Shown here: positions 49,901-62,886 of the stretch, one piece after another
How positions within the stretch are numbered: the stretch's first letter is position 1
How the letters are laid out: every line of letters begins with the position of its first letter
DNA from: Apostichopus japonicus
Taxonomy: Eukaryota > Echinodermata > Holothuroidea > Aspidochirotida > Stichopodidae
NCBI RefSeq assembly: GCF_037975245.1
Contig: NC_092581.1
Coordinates: forward strand, 6,599,501-6,663,500
DNA: 64,000 nt
Direction: 5' to 3'
The notes under the pieces: model-generated
Told to the model about the DNA's origin: nothing
Databases searched by the model: none
The model's input: the letters and a program-made list of their open reading frames with translations, nothing else
Translations under genes and position numbers: made by a program

Positions 49901-52900
49901 ATTTACCATTCTTGTGTTGTGAAAATCAATTTGCTTATTGCATGAACACTTTTATACAATAACGAATAGCTGTTAGATCACGATAATTCGGAATCCAAAT
50001 AATGGAAGGTTGGAAATGCTAGGCTTTATCTACATAATTATGTTTCACATAGCAGTTGTGAAGAAATTCAGGTTAGATCAGCAAATGCCTAAATTAAGCA
50101 ATTTACTAGGCTAGTAAACAACATGAAACAGAATAGACTGATGATCCCCCTTAATTCTCCAACTTAAAAGGATTGTCTGGTGGCCCAAAGAAGTTACCTT
50201 AAAAAATAGTAAATAATTTTCCAAACATGTTGTCAAAGTATGAGAACGCTAATGTTGCGTTTGACAGAGAAACGATTTTTTAATCGTTATGGATAGACAT
50301 TTCAAATATGATTTGAACAGTACAATACGTGACGTCAGCTCTGCCATAGCAGATTGCGTCATAACCCACCCTCCGCACAGTACCTATACGGTAATCACAA
50401 CAAAAACAGCGTTTGTATACAGATAAATTTCTTCCTTAATTTCCGGTGAAATTTCTTAAAAATTAGATATGTTTTCAAAAACTCCTTAAGCCGCCATGTA
50501 CTTGAGCGGTGGTTCCGTGGTATTTGTGTAACACAAGGTAAATTTTAACAGCAGACTCCGAGTTGTTCCGGCTATACATCGCGCTATCCAGCTCCAACGC
50601 GAAAAATGTTCGCATGTAGGCTGTACTCAAACGTTGACAATCGGACAGTTCTGCGAAGCCTAAGCTTCTCAGCGCTATATTCTGCTCTGACAACGATTCG
50701 ATCAATTTCTTCAATAATTTCCGGTGAAATTTCTTATAAATTAGATATGATTTAAAAAACTCCTTAAGCCGCAATATATGTAGTAGATCGGTGTTTCGTG
50801 GTCTTTGTGTAACACAAGATAAGTTTTAACAGCAGGCTCTTGGTTGTTTATACATCGCGGTATCCAGCTCCAGCGCGAAGAATGTTCGCGTGTATAGGCT
50901 GTACTCTAACGTTTACAATCGGACAGTTCTGCGATGACATCGATCCCGCCAAGTTTCATCTTTCGGTTTAACGAATACTTTATAAGTTTCCTTTTACTGT
51001 TAATTTGATCCGTGAATTTTATTTCAGCGATTTCGAAGAACAGTTAAAGAACTGTGGTTTGAGTGTGAGTGTATTATGTGTAACGCTATACAAGTACACC
51101 AACTGAGCATCGTAGTATACGTTCGCGAGTATGTACGTTATATATATGAGGCAATTCAATGTGCTTACACGTGAGTTAATTTGCTGCGGAATTGGGAGTG
51201 CTAACTTCAAGTCGCCTGTTTTGCCTATCTGCAAGCACTACGTCAAACACCATATTGAAGCGTTCGAACAAACGGTACTTTTGGTGAGAAACTGGTGAAT
51301 TTGAAAACCAGATTTCTACAAGAAGAAAACGTCGAATGGGGATAATTTTTACATGGTTAGAAAGAGAAAGATAATAACTACAAGGACAATGTATCAAAAT
51401 CTTCCACCAGACAATTCCTTTAAAAGAATTGCTCTAATAAAGTAAGAAAACAATTGAGCAGAAGTTACATCTAATGACACGACTAACGAGAATGAGGATC
51501 AAATTGACAAATAAATCCTATCCACAAGAAGCAGCTCAGTGATTGATTAGACAAGCAGTTACAATGAATTACAAACAGGTCTCATGACAAAACCAGAGAG
51601 AAAAGAATCAATGATTCTGTCTTCATATCTCATCCATGGAGAACATGGTCGCATGGACAGATAATATTGAACAATATGACCTGTTTGACAAGCTTCTTTG
51701 TGGTACAATGTTAAGTAAAAAAAAAAAAAAAAAACTAACACACATAGTGCAACCTATTGTTTGGAAGAATAAGCTGAAGAATTGGAAATTGTATTGAATG
51801 GATTTTGTCTTGCTCCTATGAGCTATCACAAAAGAACACGCATGGAGATTGCACAAAGAGAACTTGCTGAAACATGCTAGGGAAACAAGTTTCCAATCAA
51901 ATAATGAGAATGCATGAGAGAACTTGTTGAAACATACTTGGGAAACAATAGTTTCCAATAAAATAATGAAGATTCCACTAGAGAAGTTCTTGAAAAATGC
52001 TAGGGAAACAACAGTCTCCAATGAAATATTATACACAAACCCAAAACTTGGGGCAATTGCTTGTTTCATGGTTTGCTTAGTCAAAAGCTTTGTTTTATGA
52101 ATTATTTGTACAAAATTATCCTTATTTAAACTTTTGACCTGGATGTAATTAGACAAAACTGCAAAGAAAATCAGGATTTCGTTTTCAGTAGCAATATAAA
52201 AAAACTGACATTAATACAAGCAGTTTGTTCACCTAAATTGTGATTGTTTCTTATGATTCAGCCTAGTGAATCAAGATAGTGTCACACAACCATAGGTTAA
52301 ATGGTGGTATCATGTTAGTTTACCATCATGACATTATGGTAGGTCATAGCTAATATGTTGGTATCTCAAAGGAAAGATTCCTACCTAACAAGGCACACCC
52401 TGCTAGTTTACATCCCTCAGCTATACCAGCAATCACATCGGTAGCTACTGCCACTTCCAGTTTACCGCAGGCAAAATAGTCCAGAAAGAACAAGGCCTCT
52501 GCACCATGGGCCAAAATATCATTAACACACATGGCAACCAGATCTTGGCCAACTGTAGAATGGTTACCGTAGGACTGAGCTATCTGAAAAACATACATGA
52601 GGCAAAACATTTTATTGGACTGATTATCAAATGTTTCACAATGTGTAACAAATATATTACATTATTCCTCATGAGAGGCAGCTATTACTGACCCTACGGC
52701 AGCACCCTTCCTCTATGAAATACTTCATAGGCATCTAGCCCTCCCATAAAGATTCAGGTCACAACCTTAATCATTCATGAGAAATAATACAGTTTATCAT
52801 TAATATAATATCACAATCTTGCATTTAGAGAGCTACATATATATACCTCAATTATGATCTAAATTTGCCTCAGAATACACCATTTGATGGCTAGAGGGAG

Positions 52901-55900
52901 GACCTCCAGAAACACCATTAATCTCCCCCTAAATAAGAATCCTTTGCTTGCTTCTGGTCCATTCCACAAAAAAAGTAAAGACAACTACAGTTATCAGTCA
53001 GGGTTACTTGCATTGAGATCTAATTATACATTTCAAAATTATTATACAAATATAACTCAGAATGCTCATATGATTTTTAAAAGTGTAACTTTTTTCAAGG
53101 GGAAGGACCCCCACACCCCCTTCATATGAGTGTGCTTCAATGACCCCTGTGCAGTCCCTTACTTTATGAAATCCTTCATTTGCCTCAAGTACTACCACAA
53201 AGTACAAATGTTCAGGCTCCTATCTTATCTGTTGGGGAAAATTGGAATCCTGTGCAGGCCACAGCAATAAGGGCTTAACAAGAACAAAGAAATGACATCT
53301 GAGCCGATCACCGAGTGGTAATTCAACACAGCAATACAATTTATTTCCTATAGGTGTATGAGTTTTGACAACCATCCTCTGCTATTGTATGGCACCTTTA
53401 TTACTTGCTGCCATTCCACCACACAATTACCCCACCCTTCATCCACCAATTCCTATATCAGCATAGTGAAGCTTTATTTACTAAAGTAAGAAGCCTTGAA
53501 TTTTCTGGTTCATGAGCTGATAACAATGTTATAATAAACAGAAATCTTCAAAGTACAGAACGCCACAAAATGTTATCTTCTTTTTTCCTACACGCAAATG
53601 CAAATATACTTCCCTGGAAATAAAGGTCGCGGACCAGGCTCATCTGCCACTTGGCAGTTCTGCAGTAATATAAACAGCATGTTTGTATGCTACTCTAGAA
53701 TTCTATGTAAGAAACGGAATTGAAAGTAGGGGTCTCAACTCAGAAAAAAGAGTGCCAGGGCATACAGAAAATGTTACTCCAATCGTGACAATTGAAACCC
53801 CTAAACTCTGCTTTCCATTTTGCCATAGCAATTGGCTCCACAGCGATTCTAGCCATGTAGAAATTATGATAATGATACTGAGAAACAGAACCTGTATAAT
53901 ACAATATGTTATCAATCAAATCAATATTAAAATTAGTAATGTCACTCTTGGACCATAAAACGAGTCAGAGATTTTGTTGATGTCTACACATGGTATAAAA
54001 CCACATTTATATACAGTTAATATAAAATCATAGAAATTCGAACAAAACTGCAGAAAATTATAGTTAACTATTGACTTTTTTTGTCTATGGGAGTAAAACG
54101 AAAACAGTATAGTAATAATCATTAGAACTTATATTTCTGCAATGGATTCACCACTATATGGTTAACACGTTAATGGCATTTGTTTGTTAAAGTCCTGCTT
54201 CTCATGCAATGAAACTAACATCATTGTGTGCAAAATCAACCAGTTGGGCTCCTACAATACCTAAATATTCAAAATGAGAAGAAGAGGTGGGAGGTTTTTT
54301 AACAGCTTGGGGACTAACATCAATATATTCTCTTCACTTATAGTTTTCTGTATCATCCTGAGTTATCCCTTTTTCTTTAGATTACTCTTGATATGAACCA
54401 GTCAGTATTAAACGACAAATGAATTTCATCATTCCTTTAACCATACAAAGGTCAGATAATTGACCTCTGCGCTTATAGTTATAAATACCACAATCATATA
54501 TACCGTATAGAGGAAAACCTCAAAGTCTAAAATCTTGCCACTTCTTTTATATAATGGACTGCTTTCTATGTCAACAGTAGTATAGTGACCTACTTTTACA
54601 ATTTGGAGTTTTGAAAGAATTATGCAGAGCTGGTACATTGAACAGATCTTTGGCCGTTTAATTCCAACAGACTTACAAATATGTCACAGACGTAAAGTGA
54701 TGAAAGTTACATTTTAGAGATTCGTGTACTGCTGGAAAAAAGGGGATATCCCCTCTATTTTGAGAAATGGGTGATTTTGGTGGTATTTTTTTTAATCCAA
54801 AACATGTTATCGTTAGATTCCTTCTTTTATCACTTTTACAGTTCAAACATTGACAGTCCCAAGTCAAATAATCTTCTTCTTTTTTTGCCAAAGAACAGTC
54901 GGCTGTTTAATGACAAAGAGTCTAGGTATGAAACTACAATCTAATGTTGAATTTGGACTGTTAAAATCAACATTTTGAGAGGAAGTACCAACACTTCTGG
55001 AGATGACAATGATTTATCAAAGCCTTACATTTCAAATCTTTAGGACACTTTCTGATGCTTTGAAACATGTTCCGACATTTTGAAAGCACAAATTTAGGCC
55101 ACCCTCGACATGGCGGCACTGTACAGTCAACAAGTGAAGTTTACCATTAGCTGGTCTTGTGTAATTGGATTGGGATAAAGTTGCTCTTACCTTTAACTTT
55201 GTTCCAACACCATCTGTCCCTGAGACTAGGAGAGGGTCTTTGTACCCAGCTGCATCCATGTCAAAGAGCCCACCAAAGCCACCAATTACAGACTTGCATC
55301 CTCGCCTAGTGGTAGCTGATGCCAATGGCTTTATGGCCTTCACCAGCTTGTTGCCATCATTAATGTTCACACCACTCCCTGCATAGGTTAATCTGTTTAT
55401 TGACCTAAATTAACACCAACAGCAAGAGAAACACTGATCTATCAGCACTTTACAAAGAAATCACTCAAATAATCTTGAAATCACATCGATAATTTAGTAA
55501 TAAAGAGATATATCATATCCCACTACATTAATGCTCATGAACTTTTACATCACAAAACATTAAACCCAAACATATTTCTTTAGCATTAAGTCTAGAAAAA
55601 ATCAAACTTCAAAGACTTTAAATTGATGGTAGGTTTTACATTTAGTCAATGACTTTCTTCTCCAGGATAAATAGTATTGATTATCTATAAAGATCTATAA
55701 AGCTAACCTTTGTTCCTTTAAAAAGTCACATCCTCGTTTTGCAATATCTTTTCGATGAAAAGCACCGTCAAATTGAATTTTCTGAGCAGCATACAATGCC
55801 TTGGCAGCTGCAGATTCAAGATCATGTTCGGTGGACACCACTGCGAGCACTCTACCTCCTGAAGTCAATACCTTGTTATCTTTTAGAGAGGTACCACTAT

Positions 55901-58900
55901 GGAATACCAGAATCCCTTCCTTTTCCACTTGAGGTATCCCTGAAAGGTATCAAAATAATTTTATGCATATTTAACATGTTTGGATTGGAAGGAGTAAGTA
56001 TAGTTTTCTGTTAAGTAGTGAAGAATCATATAAATTGAACTTGAAAGACAAAGTTCACTAAAGCTAAAAAATGCCAATATCAACACAGTGATGGAAATAA
56101 TTCAGTCAGAAGCAAATGATTGCAAAAAACTTAAAGCAGAGGGACAACAGCAATCAAGTAGAATACTGTACATGTTTTAAATGTTGATAGGATAATTGTC
56201 CCAATAAACTACCAGAATGCAAAATGCATAGTGGTTTCGCTGATGAAACATTCAGCTATTTTCTGCATGAATCTGACGTGGTAACGTAGTGAGGGTGCAC
56301 AACCATGGAGGTAAAAACAGTTTTTGTTTTAACCTCCATGGTACAACATACTTGATATTAGTAATACAGTGAAAAGCAGTGCCATGTGACAAACAATAAA
56401 TTCACAATGACACAGGCTGTCCTGAAATGACCATTGACCTCAACAACAAGCTTCTTGTACTTAATGTAATAGATACATCAACATATTCAATATGACATCA
56501 GTCCTTGTTGAAATATTGTGTAAAACATGGTTTCACAATCTGACCCCTGGTGAACTCAAACGACCATTGACCTCTGCCCACAACATTAAGGCTTCTTGTA
56601 CTCAATGTGGTACAATAACATACCAAATATGCGATCTGTCCAAGCTTCATTTATGATATTATGGTTAGAAAGTTGTGTTAGTGTGGAGAGACAGGTAAGA
56701 GGGGAGTGATGTTTTGACAATTTGACCCCTGATGACCCCAAATGACCTTTGACCTCCACAGAAAACAATAGGCTTCCTGTACTTAATGTGGTACTTCTAT
56801 ACATTAAATATGAGGTTTGCCCCAGCTTCCCTTCTTGAGATATTGTGTATACAAGGTTTTCACAATTTGACCCCTAGTACAGTGACCTTAATGACCTTTG
56901 ACCTCCACAGAATTCAATAGGCTACTTGTGCTCAATGTGGTACTTCTACACCCCAAATATGAGGTCTGCCCAAGCTTCCTTTCTTGAGATATTGTGTTTA
57001 CAAGGTTTCCACATTTTGACCTCTGGTGACCCCAAATGACCTCTACACACTAAATATGAAGCTGGTCCAACTTTCCCTTCTTGAGATACCGTGTTTACAA
57101 GCTAGGCGTCACAAATGCACACACACACACATATGCCATCATGAATGCATAGGTAATACGATATTCATCGAAACCAAAAATGAGGACTTGTACCTAAAGT
57201 CAGTAAAGGTTTTGCAAAAAAAAAATAATATTGTGTACATACCATCTGCATATTAAAGGTAGGATGCTTGAAATGTGCAGCTTTTAACATAAAAATATTT
57301 TGATATATCCTAAAATTACACTAGTAGCAATAAGGTTTCATCATGCTCATTTCAGAGAAGCAACATATAAACAATGAAATCTACTGTTATTAATGTATCT
57401 CATCACCCCTTTATGAAACAATGAGGTATTGTAATCACCTGGTTATTGAAGCCTACAATGACTAGGATGCCAAGGCAACAGTGACCAAGGTAGAAATTAG
57501 GGCAGGTGCAAATTGCACTGACCTGATTGCAACCTGACACGGCAACGACCAGACAAAAAATCAATCAGGTCGCAGTCAGTTTTGATGAATTGCGTGAAAG
57601 TTTGCTCAAGACCTGACCAAGATCTGACAGTCGGTCCTCATCGTGACCGAATTGGGCATATCAAACATGTTTGATATTTGTTGTGGCATCAGGGGCAGTC
57701 CCATCACAGTTTAGTCAGGTCAAGGCAGTTGCAGCTGTCCACAACCCAACTGGGATCTGATTCTAATGGATAGCCAATGAGGAAGTGTTTTTGTTGTATT
57801 GACTGGAACTCCAATGGGCAACATTGAATTGAAACCTTAATATGTGTAATGGTTATGTCAAGTACAAGCAAAATATGTGGTTATAATGGAAACTGAGGTA
57901 AGAGAGCAAATGTATAACTTTAGTGCAATTAACCACACAGAATGTTTGGCCATAGGTCAATTGAAGCAAAAGTCACTTTTTACTATAAATCAGAAATTTA
58001 GTTTGCTAATTCACAAAATATCAATACAGCATTTTCTTTGAAGGATTATGTTTGAGAATGTAAAGCATATATGTGAGGAGAAATATTGTATAGACTTGCA
58101 ACCTTTTATACCAAAATACAATAACCATTGAGGTAAACGCTCAAGGATAAAATGTTTAAGTGTAATTGCAGTATTTCAGGGGTAAATTAATGTTTCTTGA
58201 AAACGGTACCAACTAATCTGTAAAAGAGAAATGAAGGTTATCCTAACAAGTTAAGATATTTCAATTGTAAGAACATTCAAACGACATTCCGTGCCAAATC
58301 ACGGATGGCTGTTGCTGCACCCTCCAAAACTTCCCAAATTAATTGGATGCTTGGAACACCATGAAATAAGCATATTCTGAGAAAAAAAATATACTGTATA
58401 AAAATATTGGCATCAAAACCCCTTCTTCATGCTGATTCGAAGCATGAAATAGCAACTGCTCTGCACAACTGGCAAATATATAATAGGAAAGCATTGTAAT
58501 CATTTTTATGTATTGTGTGTACTAGACATAATAACCTCTGAAAGATTCAAGCACCCTGAATCAATAGTTTAGGAGCAATTTATCACTAAAAATTAGCACA
58601 TTTTTTAGTGAAAAATACCAAAATCAAACATTTTGACACTTCTAAGTTCACCTAACTCTACAAGACAAGGTTCTTGTAGCCTCAAGTTTTTTATTCCTTT
58701 TCTATGGGATAGACTCTAAAGGCTGTAATAGAAAGGTAGTAGAATGTATAATTGCTCAGAAATGAGACCGAAAAAATTAAGAAAATGCCAAAACGCCGTC
58801 AAATTGCGGAATTTCAAAGTGTGATTAAATCGGCCAATTTTGAAGCAATGCAACTGAAATTTTCTGAATATGCTTATTTCATGGTGTACCAATCATATAA

Positions 58901-61331
58901 TATATTGGGAAATTTTAAAAGATGTCAAACGACAACATACTCCAAACTTTGGTGATATGATATGGAATGACCCGAGAAACAGCTGCTAGTAAGGATGTGT
59001 GTGGAAGTGTCTACCTTTGATGTGAAACCCTTTCTTGTAAGATCCTGGATATCCTCCACTTGCAATGATAACCCCAACAGCACTCTTGTTTTCTTCAAAT
59101 ATTGGTACTTCTAAATGCAGTTGTCCATCCACACATGCCTTCATTGTTCGATATAAGTCACTTTTTAAGAGTGGAAGTAAAGCCTGTGTTTCAGGGTCTC
59201 CAAACCTACAGTTGAATTCCAATGTCTTGGGGCCTTCAACAGTAATCATCAGTCCTGCATACAGAATACCTTGAAATAAAAATAATTTCAGCAACTCAAT
59301 CATGACAAAGCAACATTCTCAATTTCCAATTGCACATCCTTAAAATAAAAAGTATAATTAAGTGTTATATACGTGCACAACAGGTGAATCCAGAACACTA
59401 CAATTTTTAGGAACCTGTAACTAGACAGAACTTGCAAAACTGTAATGTGACAACAAGCAGCTACATGGGCATGAAAAATCAATTAATGTCCCTCAAACAA
59501 ATTTTTAGGTTAGCTTCAAACAATGTCAAATGTTTGTGATACAACAATATTTTCAGCTGCGGCAAACATTTTTGATATGAACATATATTGCAAATATCAG
59601 CTGATACCAATAGTGCATGCATATAATCAGCGCAACACTACTTTGTTCAACATAGATCAAAACGATTCCTAAGGAGGTAATCTTATTCAGACATGTAGTT
59701 TAGTCAACATGAAAGAAACTAGTCCAAAATCCAAAATAATATTTATAATGCCAACTTATTTACACTGTGCAAGCAAATGTCTTTGTTCCACCTGCAGGCC
59801 ATTAGGCTAAGTGACGGCTGAAAACGTTTAAAAGAAATACGCATTGAAGCTAAGTTATTTTAATCCAGAAAATGAAAATGTTTAGAGGTTCTGATGTGTA
59901 AACATATTCAAAGTGTGGTAAGCCATACATTAGCGTTTACACGGTTCCAAAGATCGGGAAGCTGATACCCAAGAGCTGTTACCCGTCAGGTATCCGGGTA
60001 CCCTGAAAAAAATTGTTTACCCTTGTGTATCACGATTTTCAAGAAATTACATATTGAATCACTTATAAATGAATTATATTATCTACTGACAATGTTTTCA
60101 TGTTCAAATACATAGGTGTAAGATAAGATATAAAACCTTCCTCAATAATTTGTATTTGCTTTTGTTTCTTTCATTAACTTGTTAATAACTTCATATAATT
60201 ACATCACTACTAACATCGCACTGCCGCCGCTGCTTATGCTTGCTCTCCACCTCTATTGGATCAGACCATAAATATCTTAAACAGTTGTTACTACTATTAT
60301 CTATTATGAAGGCCCAGGGTTCACATTAGCCGCGAAATTGCGCAACGGGCAATTTGATCGCATTTGGAATAAACAAGTAAGAGCGAGTAAAAAAAAATAG
60401 TAAAAAGCCCCTTGGGATGATTATTTTTAGTTATCCTGTCTATAATGCATTAACATATTGCAAAATTCCTAGTCAGCCTTTCCTTCTATGAAATAAACGA
60501 ATGAATTAATAAGAATTGTGAGAATTCTTTCAATTTCTTCCACATGGTAGCCTACACCACACTAAGTCAATGAGAAATCTAGCTAAGCCTAACCATCTGA
60601 GTACTTAACAAATCATACAACAAGAGTAACAGGAAGAAAAAACTTGTACACAGTTTCATGCATATCAACTTGGTGAAGAATATGATCATTCATTAAAAAA
60701 CAGATTAGGACTAGTGTTATACAATATGCACATATATATTTACTAATTTACTAACAGGCTTCCGCAAATGAGAGTTATACACGTGGTTACTGTTTGTGAG
60801 TTGTGCAAACGATAATAACTTACAATAGCTAACTATAATTTTTAAACATGTATTAATGCTTGACTTAAAGTGGAATTTGTCCTTCATTCTGGCTGTTTAA
60901 AACTTTTGGTATTGGACTGATATCGAGATTGTAATATTGGATATCGAGGAGAACCGATATTGGTGATATCAGCACAACACTAGTAGAAACAACAAATATG
61001 TACTGGAATTTAATACACTTAAAGTAGGCTGTAAGGTGGGTAGTCTTACATTGCCTAACACATTGTTGAGAATCGTTTCTCCAGTACAATCACGACAATC
61101 TAACACCTTTGATCTACCTTTATGTTTACAACATGCTAGTTCTAAGTACAGATCCACCTTTCTGTTATGGTCTTCATGCTTGTTTAATCATTAATGTCTT
61201 TTTTATTTCAAAGTAGGTTTTGAACAGTTAATCATTATCTTACCAACATATTTTCTTCCTTCCTGTTGCATACCATCCACAGCTTTCTGAATAACATCAG
61301 TTTTTATCATTTCCAAAGTTGTCTGGTTCAT
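40982..61331 (-). CDS. GART: GART: trifunctional GARS-AIRS-GARFT, 5' end missing
   Basis: Eleven exons in transcript order: 61244-61331, 59015-59269, 55708-55939, 55191-55392, 52385-52583, 49377-49625, 46542-46904, 45742-45855, 42254-42390, 41557-41814, 40982-41167 (TAG at 40982-40984). Phases agree throughout; 760 residues. The enzyme catalyses steps 2, 3 and 5 of de novo purine synthesis in the cytosol: phosphoribosylamine to GAR, GAR to formyl-GAR, and FGAM to AIR. Seen: GARS ATP-grasp [11 protein letters not shown], whose Glu and Asn bind Mg, and [45 protein letters not shown] and [41 protein letters not shown], the catalytic N and H in [10 protein letters not shown], and the Asp in EEVDAG. 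The domain order equals vertebrate GART. GARS residues before [10 protein letters not shown], about 240, were not found in 61332-64000 and should lie past the right edge. Confidence 0.95.
41833..41970. repeat. 67-bp tandem duplication in a GART intron
   Basis: Two diverged copies of a unit starting ATTGTTACTATAG and ending CATAAAGGACCTGACA lie side by side, followed by the start of a third. Confidence 0.85.
43003..44800. repeat. 31-bp minisatellite with higher-order blocks in a GART intron
   Basis: Nearly 60 copies of a unit reading GGTGATATGCACACTGTATT then AACCACTACTA. A longer block containing AACCCCTATTAAG, AACCACTAATTAG and CTACTACTGTAAGATGATAT recurs near 43.2-43.4, 43.45-43.65 and 43.68 kb, so copies were also duplicated in groups. 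It lies between GART exons 42254-42390 and 45742-45855. Confidence 0.95.
47182..47482. mobile_element. 301-bp MITE with perfect 14-bp TIRs
   Basis: CAGGGATGTGCTCA at 47182-47195 is inverted exactly at 47469-47482. AGAGGT flanks both ends (47176-47181 and 47483-47488), giving a 6-bp match that may be the remnant of an 8-bp hAT duplication. No coding content. In a GART intron. Confidence 0.8.
47520..48185. mobile_element. Possible solo LTR
   Basis: This stretch differs in composition from the surrounding intron. It has AATAAACTAAGAAG near 48030 and ends with CGAACCTGGTGACATCCAG, which resembles an LTR end followed by a primer-binding region. No second LTR or pol frame is nearby. Weak. Confidence 0.3.
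50164..51423. mobile_element. TTAA-flanked (piggyBac-like) non-autonomous element
   Basis: TTAAAAGGATTGTCTGGTGG (50164-50183) is inverted as CCACCAGACAATTCCTTTAA (51404-51423), 18 of 20 matching, with TTAA at both outer ends. Inside is a direct duplication: 50440-50650 and 50710-50935 share TTTCCGGTGAAATTTCTTA, ACTCCTTAAGCCGC, GTGTAACACAAG, TATCCAGCTCCA and ATCGGACAGTTCTGCGA. No transposase. In a GART intron. Confidence 0.75.
55393..55707 (-). promoter_or_regulatory. GARS/AIRS boundary intron with possible alternative poly(A) site
   Basis: This 315-bp intron separates the GARS and AIRS parts of GART. Read-through past the donor adds only L-A-L before a stop. The only canonical AATAAA in it overlaps the acceptor (GTCAATAAACAG). 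In vertebrates and Drosophila a GARS-only protein arises from poly(A) use in the corresponding intron (established knowledge); use here is inference. Confidence 0.35.
56400..57115. repeat. Tandem repeat carrying DR1-like sites
   Basis: About five diverged units of 130-140 bp share CACAATTTGACCCCTG, TGACCTTTGACCTCCAC, CTTGTACTTAATGTGGTAC, AAATATGAGGT and TTCTTGAGATATTGTGT. The array ends at a CACACACAC run (57118-57130). Two units keep TGACCTTTGACCT intact at 56743-56755 and 56892-56904. Confidence 0.85.
59925..60607. repeat. Dispersed hAT-like repeat, copy 1, truncated and interrupted
   Basis: Begins TTAGCGTTTACACGGTTCC and continues with GTTTACCC, GACAATGTTTTCATGTTC, TAACTTCATATAATTACATC and CTCCACCTCTATTGGATCAG, all present in copy 2 at 62.9-63.7 kb. 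About 107 bp (60309-60416) absent from copy 2 splits it. Similarity stops after CTAAGCCTAACCATCTG. Confidence 0.75.
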
Positions 61332-62886
61332 CTGAAGAGTGAACAATAAATTCTTGAAATGACAAATAGCACTGATAGTTGACATGATGGAAAACAGAGG
61401 ATAAATGTTGCATATTATTAGTTTTAATGGCTAACCTTCAGCCTGCAAGATTTCCATGTCTTGGAGGAGACTGCTGACAACTACAGCTATAAAATGTGCA
61501 ACATGATATTTTACAATTAACTAATTTGGCCAATGGTACTTCTTCAGATACTTATTCTGTAACAGTTAGGGAGGAGGAAACTATTGCCTTATCTAAAACA
61601 ACCAACCTACACACAACATGTGGAATGAGGCAACGTCAGGACCAAGAATTGAAACCAAGGTATTTCCTGATTCCAAAAACCAGAAAAAAAAACTATCACG
61701 CGGTTTCAAAGCTTAACTTGTCTTTCTGTTGGCAAAATGTTATACCAAACTGCAGATTCTTTGCTAGACAAAAATGCACACATGTAATGTTATTAATGTA
61801 CACACACATACCATCCAATCCCTTTCCCTCCCATACTGAAGCATGTGTTTCAAAAAATCCAACAGGTGCTGTGCTGTATTCTGTACCTCCCATCCTCCCG
61901 CCCCCATCCGTGCATACACTGTTCCAAATTTCATGTGTCAATGTAACCCATCGTGCTTGTGATTGGCCGATTCGGCTTAAACCATTTTTGAAGGTGAAAA
62001 CGCAAGAAACATATCAGTGTGTCCCTTCGTTGATCTTCTGTCTGGTACAGTACAAGCAACAAGTGCAAGGGCTAAGATTGTACAGCAAGAATGTTTACAG
62101 TTGGTGACTAGGGGGCATGGTAAGGTATACAAGATAAACAGTAGCAGTAGGAATTTCCTAGAGATCCTGTGCATTATCTGTGTTGGTATTATTCTTACCA
62201 GGTATTCAAGGTTTGTTTCGGATATACCTGGTACTTTTAGTATATTCGTTTATAACAGATTTCGATACTCTTGGTATGGGTATGTATGAAATACCTGGTA
62301 TAGCTGGTATATCGATATACCGATGCAAGTTGGTAATTTCGGTTAGATTCGTCCAACATGGCAAGGTCTGAACGGTTTGTAAATGTTAGAACAAAATGTT
62401 CAACAGGTAGAATAAAATAATAAGGAACAAAGGAAATTGAACTTGGTACTATAAATTAGTAAATGTTAAATGTAATGTAGTTAACAGGTCTTTAAATGTT
62501 CAAATATGTCATGTTTGATACATAAATTGCTAACCCCACATACAATAGTCAATGTACATGAATCTTTGATTAGTACCATTATATGATAGGGGTCACATAA
62601 GTTGGCTTTAGATAAAAACATAACTGAAAATATATTTATAACAAAAATAACAGCTTGCACAGCAGAAGACGTATAAGGAACACACATATTTTTTACGTAT
62701 TCAAAAAATTCCAAAAATGTATATTACATCCAACCCCTGCATTACGAGCAGAACCACTGTGACAAGCGTACGCGGTACGAATAAATCAGGTCAATGCATG
62801 TTAAGTCAGAGCCTTATGTTTTTCAATACCGCCCTCATTTGCAATCAGGAAACATTTCACATGGTAGTTTTGATTAGGGTATACAT

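Noticed and set aside
61496-62107. 203-codon plus-strand frame opposite the GART 5' region
   Set aside because: No domain, low-complexity residue use, no splice signals or homologous motif recognised; likely a chance frame.
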